From NCBI RefSeq assembly GCF_003217775.1, contig NZ_QJVJ01000008.1, positions 124,001-188,000 on the forward strand: DNA of 64,000 nucleotides, written 5' to 3'. The position numbers were made by a program, and so were the translations under genes. Every line of letters begins with the position of its first letter. Within the stretch, counting starts at the first letter, position 1. This document shows, piece after piece, positions 1 through 8,935 of the stretch. The stretch is from Paenibacillus flagellatus (GTDB taxonomy: Bacteria; Bacillota; Bacilli; Paenibacillales; NBRC-103111). The notes under the pieces were generated by a model. The model saw only the letters and a program-made list of their open reading frames with translations. It was not told the origin of the DNA and made no database searches.

Positions 1-1090
1 CCAAAATAATCGCGGATGCTGGTATTAGCAGTTTGGCGAATCTTTTTTTGCTGAAAGAGGCAAGTTTACGTTCGAGCCAAGAACTAAAAAAATTGTGAAT
101 TGAAAGTATAAGAAGCATATTTATAAAAGAAATAATCAATAATGTGCTCCAACCAGTATAAGCTAATTTAGCTTGGTATTCCTTACCAAGTTCTAACCCG
201 ATATTTGACAGTTTACCTAATACCAAAACAGATGAGACAAACGAAATGATCAAATAAAGGACATACAGAATTTGGCGAGATGGTTTCAACAAAGGAAGAA
301 CAACAACAACCACAATTGGTAATATCACTAACCCCCCGCGGGATAAGGTAAGAAAAAAAGAAATAATAATTGGGACTACCATAAAAGAATGAAAGACGAT
401 GGTGATCCTTTTTTTAGATGATGTAACCAAAAATAAAGCCGATAGTAGAATGGCGATCAAAAAGGCGGCATAACTATTGGGATATTGAAAAACAGACGTT
501 AATCGAGTTTCCAAAACTGCATTTTGATAAAAAGGGAGATCGCCCATTCCTAAAGTGAACCAACGGACCAACGAGAAAATAAAAGAGTTATTTCCGAGCC
601 AATTAAATAATCCAAAAATTACAATAAAATATGAAGACGCCATAATACTATTTTGAAGCAAAATTGCTCCAGTATAACTTTTTGAAATATAAAGAGCAAT
701 TAAAAAGAAAGTTATATAAACCAGTTGAATAAATAATTGGTTCGATGCATAATATTGCGAAACAGCAGTGAAATAAGAAAGTGAAAAAGTTAAAGGAATA
801 AGCCAAATTAGGACGCTTATCAAATCAGCCGTAGAATTAACCTTCCAATGATAAAATAAATAAATGGATAATAATGCCAAAAGGGCCGCTGACCATATAA
901 CTCCATAGTAAATGGGGGTTGCGAAACTAATAGAATATCCATTAAACAATCCTTTTTGGAAGGGCGCCCAGAACAAGAATATTGTAGTGAAACAAAACAT
1001 AAGCCAAAATAATAATGAATCTTTATCTTGCCCTTTCTTTTGTTGATTTTTCAAACTTTCAGCGTAACTTCGTTTAAGGCTATCGGGCAT
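1..1090 (-). CDS. O-antigen ligase / polymerase-like membrane protein (partial)
   Basis: The reading frame is open from an ATG at 1090 to the window edge (363 codons), so the C-terminus is missing. A good AAAGGAG site lies about 7 bases upstream of the ATG. After a short polar N-terminus (MPDSLKRSYAESL) the product is a succession of hydrophobic helices, with an LTSVFQYPNSYAAFL stretch and a later FFLTLSRGGLV stretch. The Pro-Asn segment and the S-R-G-G motif are typical of Wzy_C/WaaL-type O-antigen ligases and polymerases. It would act in the cytoplasmic membrane, joining or polymerising lipid-linked glycans. It is divergent from the polysaccharide operon beginning at 1303 and equally AT-rich, so it probably belongs to the same locus. 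Ligase and polymerase roles cannot be separated from the sequence. Confidence 0.8.
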   Translation of the reverse strand, partial: MPDSLKRSYAESLKNQQKKGQDKDSLLFWLMFCFTTIFLFWAPFQKGLFNGYSISFATPIYYGVIWSAALLALLSIYLFYHWKVNSTADLISVLIWLIPLTFSLSYFTAVSQYYASNQLFIQLVYITFFLIALYISKSYTGAILLQNSIMASSYFIVIFGLFNWLGNNSFIFSLVRWFTLGMGDLPFYQNAVLETRLTSVFQYPNSYAAFLIAILLSALFLVTSSKKRITIVFHSFMVVPIIISFFLTLSRGGLVILPIVVVVVLPLLKPSRQILYVLYLIISFVSSVLVLGKLSNIGLELGKEYQAKLAYTGWSTLLIISFINMLLILSIHNFFSSWLERKLASFSKKRFAKLLIPASAIIL

Positions 1091-1226
1091 GTTTATTCTC
1101 CTTTTACCTTGTAGAATACGACAAAATCTTACCATATTAAATATTGCATGCCAATTGGAAATCCAAGAAAGAAGGGTAAAGGGCTATTCATTAGCGATAC
1201 TGCCATATTTAACAGGAGTCTTATAA

Positions 1227-1256
1227 TTGTAGTAATATTATTGTATATTTGATAAT
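1227..1256 (+). promoter_or_regulatory. Candidate sigma-A promoter of the polysaccharide operon
   Basis: TTGTAG (1227-1232) is followed after 18 bases by GATAAT (1251-1256), a 5/6 match to the -10 consensus, about 45 bases upstream of the first operon gene. The surrounding DNA is very AT-rich, so chance matches are likely. Confidence 0.4.
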
Positions 1257-1302
1257 ATAAACTTTGTTTCGACAACATTATTAAGGAGAAGATATTATTG
1301 CT

Positions 1303-2334
1303 ATGAAAGACGAAATTAATCTAAGAGAGATTATTGAAACACTTTGGAAGGGCAAGGTCTTTATAATTTTAACGACAATAGTATGCATGTTTTTAGGTTC
1401 TATCTATAGTATTTTTTTATTATCCCCTATTTATGAGGTTAGTACATCCTTGATAGTGAAAGGGCAAAAAACTGATGAGCAAAATCAACTGAAATTAGAT
1501 ACTTTCATAAGACAAGTAATTAACAATTTAATGATCAATAAGTTTATTCAAAATTTGCCTTTGGATGAGAAACAATATTCTGCTAAATCGATACTTGACG
1601 GCATCATTCTTCAGAGTGACGATGAAGCAAAAATGATTCGAATAACAGTTCGTGGAAGCAATCCAGATTTTATTATGAAAACGGCAAATTTTGTTGCATT
1701 TGAAGCGGGATCATTAATTGAAGTAACGAATCGATTGGACGAGATCATCGGGTATAAAAAGCGTTTGGGTGAAATCGAAGATAATTTGAAAATCACTCAA
1801 AAAGAAGTTGAGGAAGTAAACCGTCAGTTACAGGCTACTCCCGAAAAATTGTTTACAAAAAAAGTGTTGGCTGATGAACCTTATATGCAATCGGTTGCAG
1901 GGGATTCTAAACAAGTTAGCAATCGTAATTTAGGGTCACTCCAACTAGAAAGTGAAGAAATCAATAAAGTCTTTACAACATTAAAAGAAAAATTAGCCGA
2001 ATCGACAATTACGCTTTCAAAATTGCAAACCGAAAAGGTGAATTTGGAAGAAAGAATTACGTTTAACCAGAAGACGGTTGATGAACTTCAGATGATGAAA
2101 AATACCGGGGAACTTTCCTCTGATCGGTATATCCTAACGCCTGAAAAATTTAACGCTGTTTTAGTAACGCCTGCCCAGTATCCGGAAAATGCTGTTGGAC
2201 CGAACAAAATGTTCAATATTGCTGTGGCCGCTGTTGTTGGGGGGCTAGTGTGTTGTCTTTTCTTGCTTTTTAAAGAATATTGGAGAAAAGGCGATTTAAC
2301 AAAGGGTTCGAATATCTCAACTTTAAGTAAATGA
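1303..2334 (+). CDS. Wzz/YveK-type polysaccharide chain-length determinant
   Basis: 343-residue membrane protein with a Wzz-family N-terminus (charged start, transmembrane helix at about residues 19-40, then the LLSPIYEVSTSLIVKG segment typical of Wzz/YveK proteins). A long periplasmic-type helical region with coiled-coil character spans about 145-275, and a second transmembrane helix lies at about 305-325, followed by a short basic tail. Such proteins set glycan chain length together with a Wzy polymerase. It is longer than YveK (about 230 residues), and no BY-type tyrosine kinase gene follows it, which differs from the usual Bacillota capsule arrangement. The AGGAGA site lies 13 bases from the ATG, a little far. 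It is the first gene of a tight rightward operon that runs to 15958. Confidence 0.85.
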   Translation: MKDEINLREIIETLWKGKVFIILTTIVCMFLGSIYSIFLLSPIYEVSTSLIVKGQKTDEQNQLKLDTFIRQVINNLMINKFIQNLPLDEKQYSAKSILDGIILQSDDEAKMIRITVRGSNPDFIMKTANFVAFEAGSLIEVTNRLDEIIGYKKRLGEIEDNLKITQKEVEEVNRQLQATPEKLFTKKVLADEPYMQSVAGDSKQVSNRNLGSLQLESEEINKVFTTLKEKLAESTITLSKLQTEKVNLEERITFNQKTVDELQMMKNTGELSSDRYILTPEKFNAVLVTPAQYPENAVGPNKMFNIAVAAVVGGLVCCLFLLFKEYWRKGDLTKGSNISTLSK

Positions 2335-2349
2335 TTGGGAGGGGGAAAT

Positions 2350-4272
2350 GTGGGAAAGCATATTAGAATTCTAGCTTTATTAATAATAGATTTAATACTT
2401 GTTTGTTTTTCCATATATATATCCTACTTATTGCGATTCGATTATGACATTCGACCTGAATTCAAAAAGGCATTGCCGTACGTTATGACCGTATATTCCT
2501 TGTTGGTCTTAACTTGTTTTTATTACTATAAGATTTATAAAAGACTGTGGCAGTATGCTAGTATAGGAGATTTAATATCAATTCTCAAAGGATCATTGGG
2601 AAGCTCAGCGATTTTTTTTATTGTTCACCAATTGATTGTACATTATTTTTATTCGGAGATCATTGTTCCTCGCAGTATCTATATACTTTCTGCAATGATC
2701 ATCTTCTTAATTGTCGGAGGATCGCGGTTTTTATGGAGAATATTTCGTGACAATTATATAAAGCTTCAACCACACCATCATCGAGCATTAATCGTTGGGG
2801 CTGGAGATGTTGGTATTATGGTTGCGAAAGAACTTAAGCACTCAAACTCGGAATATTATCCAGTTGCCTTTATTGATGATGATATTCAAAAAAGGAATTT
2901 AGAAGTTTTAGGTATTCCGGTGCTGGGGAATAGTAAGGATTTATTAACGGTGGTTGAAAAGCAAAATATTGATTATATTATTATTGCCTTACCTTCGGCC
3001 ACGCGAACCGAAATTGCAGAGATCCTGGAAATATGCAAGAAAACACGTTGCCAAATTAAAATTGTTCCTCGGGTTAATGATTTAATAAATGGTAAGATCT
3101 CCATTAATATGATTCGGAATGTAAGTGTAGAAGATCTGTTGGGGAGAGATCCCATAAATGTTGACTTGAAAGGAATTACCGATTACCTTTTCAATCATGT
3201 CGTATTGGTGACTGGCGCAGGTGGATCAATTGGATCTGAGTTATGCCGACAGATAGCAGGGTTCAATCCGAAACAACTGTTACTATTAGGACGTGGTGAA
3301 AATAGCATTTATGAAATTGAGATGGAATTGAGGAAGAATTTTCCGAATATTATGATTGAACCAATTATTGCAGATATTCAGCATAAGCATCGTTTGATTG
3401 AAATATTCGAAGAATATCGCCCACAAGTTGTTTTTCACGCGGCGGCACATAAACATGTTCCTTTGATGGAAAAAAACCCAATTGAAGCAATTAAAAATAA
3501 CATTTTGGGAACAAGAAATTTGGCTGAATGTGCTCATGAATACGGGACGTTACGATTTGTTATGATCTCTACGGATAAAGCCGTAAACCCAACAAGTATT
3601 ATGGGTGCTTCTAAAAAAATTGCCGAAATGATCGTTCAAAATCTCAATGAAATAAGCGAAACATGTTTCTCGGCCGTACGTTTTGGGAATGTCTTGGGTA
3701 GTCGTGGCAGTGTGATTCCAGTTTTTAAACGTCAAATTGAGGAAGGTGGCCCTATCACCGTTACTCATCCAGAAATGATTCGTTATTTCATGACTATACC
3801 AGAGGCAGTTCAACTAGTTATACAAACAGGGGCACTTGCTACTGGAGGAGAAATATTTATTTTAGATATGGGAAAGCCCGTCAAAATTGCAGATCTGGCG
3901 CGAGATTTAATTCGATTGTCAGGAATGGAGCCTGATAAGGACATCAAGATAGTGTACACCGGTTTGCGTCCGGGCGAAAAGTTGTTTGAAGAATTGTTAA
4001 CAGCTGAAGAAGGGGCATCTGCTACAAAACATAATCGAATATATGTAGGTAGACCGGTACGCGTTAGTTCTGAAGAGTTAAGCCGAAAGATAAGTATTTT
4101 AGAAAGTATGGCTTTTGGAAATGAAAAGCCGGGATCTGTTGAAATTCGGAAGCAGATTAAAGAATTGGTACCTTCATTTCAAATTCCTGATCAAGATGGG
4201 TTATCTAAAAATGCGATAGAAGAAGCATTGAGAGCTTCTTTAGAGATAGTTGCTGCTATTAACAATAAATAG
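2350..4272 (+). CDS. Membrane-bound UDP-HexNAc 4,6-dehydratase (PglF/WbpM/CapD family)
   Basis: 640 residues from a GTG at 2350, chosen because GGGAGGGGG sits just upstream; an in-frame TTG at 2335 has no site. Four N-terminal transmembrane helices (about 1-115) are followed by a nucleotide-binding CoA-binding-like domain (GAGDVGIM) and an extended SDR domain with a TGAGGSIGSE dinucleotide motif. The active-site segment STDKAVNPTSIMGASK keeps the Lys but has Met in place of the catalytic Tyr, as in known PglF/WbpM/FlaA1 enzymes. These convert UDP-GlcNAc to UDP-2-acetamido-2,6-dideoxy-4-keto-glucose. The following sugar transferase and SDR suggest that the product feeds the initiating sugar. 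Confidence 0.9.
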   Translation: MGKHIRILALLIIDLILVCFSIYISYLLRFDYDIRPEFKKALPYVMTVYSLLVLTCFYYYKIYKRLWQYASIGDLISILKGSLGSSAIFFIVHQLIVHYFYSEIIVPRSIYILSAMIIFLIVGGSRFLWRIFRDNYIKLQPHHHRALIVGAGDVGIMVAKELKHSNSEYYPVAFIDDDIQKRNLEVLGIPVLGNSKDLLTVVEKQNIDYIIIALPSATRTEIAEILEICKKTRCQIKIVPRVNDLINGKISINMIRNVSVEDLLGRDPINVDLKGITDYLFNHVVLVTGAGGSIGSELCRQIAGFNPKQLLLLGRGENSIYEIEMELRKNFPNIMIEPIIADIQHKHRLIEIFEEYRPQVVFHAAAHKHVPLMEKNPIEAIKNNILGTRNLAECAHEYGTLRFVMISTDKAVNPTSIMGASKKIAEMIVQNLNEISETCFSAVRFGNVLGSRGSVIPVFKRQIEEGGPITVTHPEMIRYFMTIPEAVQLVIQTGALATGGEIFILDMGKPVKIADLARDLIRLSGMEPDKDIKIVYTGLRPGEKLFEELLTAEEGASATKHNRIYVGRPVRVSSEELSRKISILESMAFGNEKPGSVEIRKQIKELVPSFQIPDQDGLSKNAIEEALRASLEIVAAINNK

Positions 4273-4294
4273 CTAGGTTTTGAAAGGTGTATAC

Positions 4295-4909
4295 ATGAAA
4301 ATTTATCCAGTAGCCAAACGTTTCTTTGATTTTACTTTATCCCTGCTGGGAATAATAATTCTTCTACCCCTTTTTCTGATTATCGCCATGCTAATAAAGT
4401 TTGATTCGAAAGGGCCGGTATTGTTCAAACAAAAACGTATTGGTAAAAATAAAACTTATTTTTACATTCTTAAATTTCGAACGATGAGGATAGATACACC
4501 AAAGGATACTCCTACTCACTTATTAGAAAGTCCGAATAAATTCATTACTCGCATTGGCAAAGTGTTGAGAAAAACTAGTTTGGATGAATTGCCGCAGATT
4601 ATAAATATATTAAAGGGCGAGATGAGTATTGTTGGTCCGAGACCAGCTTTGTGGAATCAATATGATTTGATTAAGGAAAGGGATCATTATGGCGCGAACC
4701 AAATAAGTCCCGGATTAACAGGGTGGGCACAGATTAACGGTAGGGATGAATTGCCAATAGAAGTTAAGGCGCAATATGACGGCGAATACGTTCAAAGAAT
4801 GAGTTTATTTTTTGATATGGTTGTGATGGTAAAAACGATTGTAAATGTAATAAAAAGAGAAGGCGTAAGAGAGGGTACAACTCGGCAGGGTACTAAGGAA
4901 TTCCCATAA
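4295..4909 (+). CDS. Undecaprenyl-phosphate sugar phosphotransferase (PglC-type)
   Basis: 204 residues from the ATG at 4295, with GAAAGGTG 6 bases upstream. It is a short, monotopic bacterial sugar transferase (PF02397) lacking the extra N-terminal membrane domain of WcaJ. It has an N-terminal membrane-inserting helix (about 12-34), then FKQKRIGKN, LKFRTMR, the catalytic Asp-Glu pair in TSLDELPQ, and SIVGPRPAL. It transfers phospho-sugar from a UDP-sugar to undecaprenyl phosphate, starting repeat-unit assembly on the cytoplasmic face of the membrane. Its position next to a 4,6-dehydratase and an SDR resembles the PglF/PglC and WbpM/WbpV/WbpL sets, so the first sugar may be a D-QuiNAc- or D-FucNAc-type sugar (inference). 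Confidence 0.92.
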   Translation: MKIYPVAKRFFDFTLSLLGIIILLPLFLIIAMLIKFDSKGPVLFKQKRIGKNKTYFYILKFRTMRIDTPKDTPTHLLESPNKFITRIGKVLRKTSLDELPQIINILKGEMSIVGPRPALWNQYDLIKERDHYGANQISPGLTGWAQINGRDELPIEVKAQYDGEYVQRMSLFFDMVVMVKTIVNVIKREGVREGTTRQGTKEFP

Positions 4910-4934
4910 CTTTGTGGATTCAGGGAGGTTCATT

Positions 4935-5843
4935 GTGCTATATGTTACGGGGATAACGGGTCATACCGGTATGTTTTTTTTGAATAGATTGAAGCAAGAA
5001 GGATTTTCAGGGAAAATAAGATGCCTAGTCCGAGAGAAGACCGATACTCATATGCTTGAAAATACGGGACTAAATCTCGAAATTGTCCGAGGAAGTATAG
5101 AAGATAAACAGGTTTTGGAAAGCTCAATGGTTGGAGCCGAAACAGTTTTGCATATTTCAACTATATTATTGTCGAATCAAGTAGTGGAGGCAGCCATTAA
5201 GAATCGCGTCAAATGGGCCATTCTGGTTCATACAACGGGAAGGTTTTCTAAATATAAAAGTGCATCGGAAGAATATATTAAAATTGAAGAAAGTATAATT
5301 GGGATGCGAAATCAGATAGGAATAACGATTTTAAGACCAACTATGATCTATGGAACCTCTCGTGATAGGAACATGTACAAGTTGGTTGATTTTTTAGCTA
5401 GACATAGGTTTTTCCCTATGTTTGGTGAGGGGGAAAATCTAATGCAGCCTATTCATGCGAAAGATTTGGGAAATGCGTATTACGACGTGCTTATTAATAA
5501 ACATATCACCTATAATAAAGAATATAACTTGGCGGGTAAGGCTCCAATAAGATATATCGATTTAATCAAATGTGTATCGAAAAATTTGGGCAAAAATACA
5601 ATTATTGTAAAATTCCCACTCTGGTTCTCGATACTAGCCGCAAAAATATATAATAAGATTACAAAGAAAGCAATCATTTCTGTCGAGCAAGTTCTGAGAA
5701 TGCAAGAGGATAAGAGTTTCAGCTATGAAGAAGCATATAAGGATTTCAATTTTAGACCCTTATCTTTTGAGGAAGGAATTATAAGTGAAGTGAAAGAGTA
5801 TGTGGAAAGCCGAAGAAACTCTAGGCGAGGTTTAAAATCATGA
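4935..5843 (+). CDS. SDR-family NAD(P)-dependent sugar reductase (atypical)
   Basis: 302 residues from a GTG at 4935, preferred because AGGGAGG lies 6 bases upstream; the in-frame GTG at 4914 has no site. The N-terminus LYVTGITGHTG is a Rossmann GxxGxxG motif. RPTMIYGTSRDRNMYKL and QPIHAKDLGNAY are typical of extended or atypical SDR sugar-modifying enzymes. A clear YxxxK pair is absent: the expected region reads SEEYIKIEES. By context it may reduce the 4-keto sugar made by the preceding dehydratase, like WbpV, before the sugar transferase uses it. The stop codon overlaps the start of the next gene (ATGA). Confidence 0.75.
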   Translation: MLYVTGITGHTGMFFLNRLKQEGFSGKIRCLVREKTDTHMLENTGLNLEIVRGSIEDKQVLESSMVGAETVLHISTILLSNQVVEAAIKNRVKWAILVHTTGRFSKYKSASEEYIKIEESIIGMRNQIGITILRPTMIYGTSRDRNMYKLVDFLARHRFFPMFGEGENLMQPIHAKDLGNAYYDVLINKHITYNKEYNLAGKAPIRYIDLIKCVSKNLGKNTIIVKFPLWFSILAAKIYNKITKKAIISVEQVLRMQEDKSFSYEEAYKDFNFRPLSFEEGIISEVKEYVESRRNSRRGLKS

Positions 5844-7039
5844 AAATACTCGTTATTTGTCAATATTTTCACCCAGAACAATTTAGAGTGAACGACATAT
5901 GTTTCGAGTTGGCCAAGTCGGGGTATGAACTTACAGTACTAACGGGACTTCCAAATTACCCCTCGGGCGTTGTGGATAGAAAGTATAGGGGATTTAGAAA
6001 TAGAAAAGAAGTGATTAACGGAGTCCAAGTATTCCGTTCGTGGCTTATAGGTAGAGGAAATAATAAAATTAGCTTGGCGTTAAATTATATAAGCTTCGCA
6101 TTGTCAGCTATTATAAAAACATTTAGTTTTAAAAAAAATTTTGATCTCATTTTAATCTATCAACTATCCCCAATTACGATGGCTTTACCCGGGATTATGT
6201 TGAAAAAAATGATAAAAAAACCGCTTGTTTTGTATTGTCACGACTTATGGCCTGAAAGTATCGCATCAGCGGGCATTTCATCAAATAGCAAAATTTATTC
6301 TTTAGTTTATAAATTGAGTAGATGGATTTACATGCAATCAGATGAAATTTTTACGAGTTCAAAAATGTTCGAACAATATTTTCGCGAGGTTTTAGAGATT
6401 CAGAAACCAATTACCCATCTCCCAGTATATGCGGAATCTTTATTTGAGAGTGTTGTAATGAAAAAAAAAGATGCTCAAGAATGCAATTTGCTTTTTGCGG
6501 GTAACATTGGCGAGATGCAAAATGTGGAGACGATATTGTACGCTGCAAACGAACTTAAGAACGAGCCTTATATAAAATTTCACATTGTTGGTGGCGGATC
6601 ATCTCTTAATAAATGCGAAGAATTATGCGGAAGATTAGGAATTAAAAATGTTTTTTTTTATGGGCAGCATCCGGTGAATGAAATGCCTAGATTCTACGCA
6701 ATGGCGGATGCTTTTTTAATTACATTGAAAGCAAATAAAGTAATCTCTTACACGTTGCCGAATAAAGTGCAATCTTATATGGCGGCCGGCAAACCTATCA
6801 TTGGTGCAATTAACGGCGAGACACAGAGCCTGATTAAGGAGGCAAAATGCGGATTGTGTGGTGCTGCGGAAGATTACAAGGAACTAGCGGCAAATATAAG
6901 GAAATTTGTTGAAGAGAAAGAAATGCAACCGATATACGGGCAAAATGCAAGAAAGTATTACGATAATCATTTCTCCAAACAGATTTTCATGCAAAGGTTG
7001 AAGGAATTACTAAAAAATTCGAGTAATTGGGAGGTTTAA
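5840..7039 (+). CDS. Glycosyltransferase family 4 (WbuB/WcaI-like)
   Basis: 399 residues, translationally coupled to the preceding gene by an ATGA overlap. The N-terminus MKILVICQYFHPEQFRVNDI and the LTGLPNYPSG loop match WbuB/WcaI-type GT4 enzymes, which include L-fucosamine transferases. The C-terminal GT-B domain shows the LLFAGNIGEMQNVETIL segment and YTLPNKVQSYMAAGKPII, the donor nucleotide-binding region. It is likely cytosolic and membrane-associated. It lies directly before the three UDP-L-6-deoxy-HexNAc genes, which fits a transferase that uses that sugar (inference). Confidence 0.85.
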   Translation: MKILVICQYFHPEQFRVNDICFELAKSGYELTVLTGLPNYPSGVVDRKYRGFRNRKEVINGVQVFRSWLIGRGNNKISLALNYISFALSAIIKTFSFKKNFDLILIYQLSPITMALPGIMLKKMIKKPLVLYCHDLWPESIASAGISSNSKIYSLVYKLSRWIYMQSDEIFTSSKMFEQYFREVLEIQKPITHLPVYAESLFESVVMKKKDAQECNLLFAGNIGEMQNVETILYAANELKNEPYIKFHIVGGGSSLNKCEELCGRLGIKNVFFYGQHPVNEMPRFYAMADAFLITLKANKVISYTLPNKVQSYMAAGKPIIGAINGETQSLIKEAKCGLCGAAEDYKELAANIRKFVEEKEMQPIYGQNARKYYDNHFSKQIFMQRLKELLKNSSNWEV

Positions 7040-7041
7040 TC

Positions 7042-8061
7042 ATGTTTAATGATAAGACCATTTTAATCACTGGAGGTACAGGGTCATTCGGTAATGCAGT
7101 AATGAAGAGATTCCTGAATACAGACGTGAAAGAAATTCGAATATTCTCAAGGGATGAGAAGAAGCAGGATGATATGCGTAAGTTTTATAAAAACGATAAG
7201 CTTAAATTTTATTTAGGAGATGTTAGAGACCTTGCAAGTGTAAAAAATGCAATGCACTCAGTTGATTTTATTTTCCACGCAGCTGCTTTAAAACAAGTTC
7301 CCTCTTGTGAATTTTTCCCCCTTGAAGCCGTTAAAACGAATGTTTTAGGTACAGATAACGTACTCACAGCCGCTATCGAATATGGTGTTAAAAAAGTGAT
7401 TTGTCTTTCAACCGATAAAGCAGCCTACCCAATTAATGCAATGGGGATTTCCAAAGCGATGATGGAGAAAGTTTTTGTAGCCAAAGCTAAAACAGTTTCC
7501 CCAGACAAAACTTTGATTTGTGGTACAAGATACGGAAACGTTATGGCTTCCCGTGGATCGGTTATTCCGTTGTTTGTGGAACAAATAAAAAATGAACAGC
7601 CTTTGACGGTAACTGATCCTAACATGACAAGATTTCTTATGAGTCTAGAGGAGGCGGTAGAACTTGTGATTTTTGCCTTTCAATTTGCAAAATCCGGAGA
7701 TATTATGGTGCAAAAGGCGCCAGCTTCCACAGTAGGGGACCTTGCGCAGGCTGTGAAAGAAATTTTTAACGCTAAAAATGAAATTAAAATTATCGGCACA
7801 CGCCACGGCGAAAAACTGTACGAAACATTGCTAACTAAGGAAGAACGAATTGTGGCGGAAGACATGAAAGGCTTTTATAGGATTCCAGTTGATAATCGGG
7901 ACCTTAACTACGATAAATACTTTGTAGAAGGAAATCAAAATCTATCTCGTGAGCAGGAGTATAATTCACACAATACGGAGCGCTTGAATGTGGATCAAAT
8001 CAAAAAAAAATTGCTTGAACTGGATTTTATACAAAACGAATTAGAACAGTGGGTGAGATAA
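7042..8061 (+). CDS. UDP-GlcNAc 4,6-dehydratase/5-epimerase (WbjB/CapE-like)
   Basis: 339 residues from the ATG at 7042, with GGGAGG upstream, 2 bases after the previous stop codon. Soluble SDR with ILITGGTGSFG at the N-terminus and STDKAAYPINAMGISK in the active site; Met again replaces the usual Tyr. This short form without membrane helices matches the inverting dehydratases WbjB/CapE/WbvB, which convert UDP-GlcNAc to the 4-keto-6-deoxy-L-arabino sugar. The next two genes complete the pathway. The operon thus has two distinct 4,6-dehydratases. Confidence 0.9.
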   Translation: MFNDKTILITGGTGSFGNAVMKRFLNTDVKEIRIFSRDEKKQDDMRKFYKNDKLKFYLGDVRDLASVKNAMHSVDFIFHAAALKQVPSCEFFPLEAVKTNVLGTDNVLTAAIEYGVKKVICLSTDKAAYPINAMGISKAMMEKVFVAKAKTVSPDKTLICGTRYGNVMASRGSVIPLFVEQIKNEQPLTVTDPNMTRFLMSLEEAVELVIFAFQFAKSGDIMVQKAPASTVGDLAQAVKEIFNAKNEIKIIGTRHGEKLYETLLTKEERIVAEDMKGFYRIPVDNRDLNYDKYFVEGNQNLSREQEYNSHNTERLNVDQIKKKLLELDFIQNELEQWVR

Positions 8062-8062
8062 G

Positions 8063-8917
8063 GTGAAGTATTTGATTCTAGGTGGAACCGGAATGGCCGG
8101 GCACATGATTTGTATTTTTCTTCAAGAACAAGGTCATGACGTTACCACTATATCTCGAAGGCCTTTTCCATATTGTAGGAATATAGTGGGGGATATTTTG
8201 AACACGGCTCTCATTGAGAAAGAGATAAAAGAAGGTGGATATAATGCTGTCATTAACTGCGCAGGATTACTCAATCATTTTGCTGAAGTTAATAAGTATC
8301 AAGCAGTGTTAATTAACAGTTATTTGCCACATTTTCTTAACCATATTACACTAGGGACAAAGACAAAGATTATCCAAATGAGTACTGACTGCGTGTTTTC
8401 CGGGAAAAATGGGAGTTATTCCGAGAGTTCCTCGAAAGATGGTGAAACCTTTTACGATCGTTCAAAAGCTTTAGGGGAATTAATAAATGATAAAGATTTA
8501 ACCTTCAGGAATTCCATCATAGGTCCTGATATGAATCCAAACGGAATAGGTCTATTCAATTGGTTTATGAAACAAAAACGAATAGTCAATGGGTATACCA
8601 AAGCAATATGGACTGGGGTCACGACTCTCGTATTGGCCAAAGCAATGGAAAAGGCGGTTCAACAAAATTTGACGGGCTTATACCACTTAGTAAATAACAA
8701 AACTATTTCAAAATATGAATTGCTTGTATATTTCAATGAATATTTCAGAAATAATGAAATAGTAATAAATAGCGATGATAAAATTGCCATTGATAAATCA
8801 TTAATTAATAACAGGGACGACTTTGATTTTCAAGTCCCCGATTATGAAGAAATGATTATTGAAATGGCAGAATGGGTACAAAACCATAAGAAGCTGTATC
8901 CTCATTATTTTCAATAA
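8063..8917 (+). CDS. RmlD-like SDR 4-ketoreductase (WbvR-like, no cupin domain)
   Basis: 284 residues from a GTG one base after the previous stop. RmlD-type fold with ILGGTGMAGH, a STDCVFSG segment and a regular YxxxK pair (FYDRSKALGE), so it should be an active reductase. In the L-FucNAc pathway this step is done by CapF/WbjC, about 370 residues with a C-terminal cupin that 3-epimerises the sugar. This protein ends without a cupin. That fits the WbvR type, which reduces to UDP-L-RhaNAc, with the next gene giving UDP-L-QuiNAc. The sugar assignment is inference; the absence of the cupin is visible. Confidence 0.82.
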   Translation: MKYLILGGTGMAGHMICIFLQEQGHDVTTISRRPFPYCRNIVGDILNTALIEKEIKEGGYNAVINCAGLLNHFAEVNKYQAVLINSYLPHFLNHITLGTKTKIIQMSTDCVFSGKNGSYSESSSKDGETFYDRSKALGELINDKDLTFRNSIIGPDMNPNGIGLFNWFMKQKRIVNGYTKAIWTGVTTLVLAKAMEKAVQQNLTGLYHLVNNKTISKYELLVYFNEYFRNNEIVINSDDKIAIDKSLINNRDDFDFQVPDYEEMIIEMAEWVQNHKKLYPHYFQ

Positions 8918-8935
8918 AGACAAAGGTGAATGATA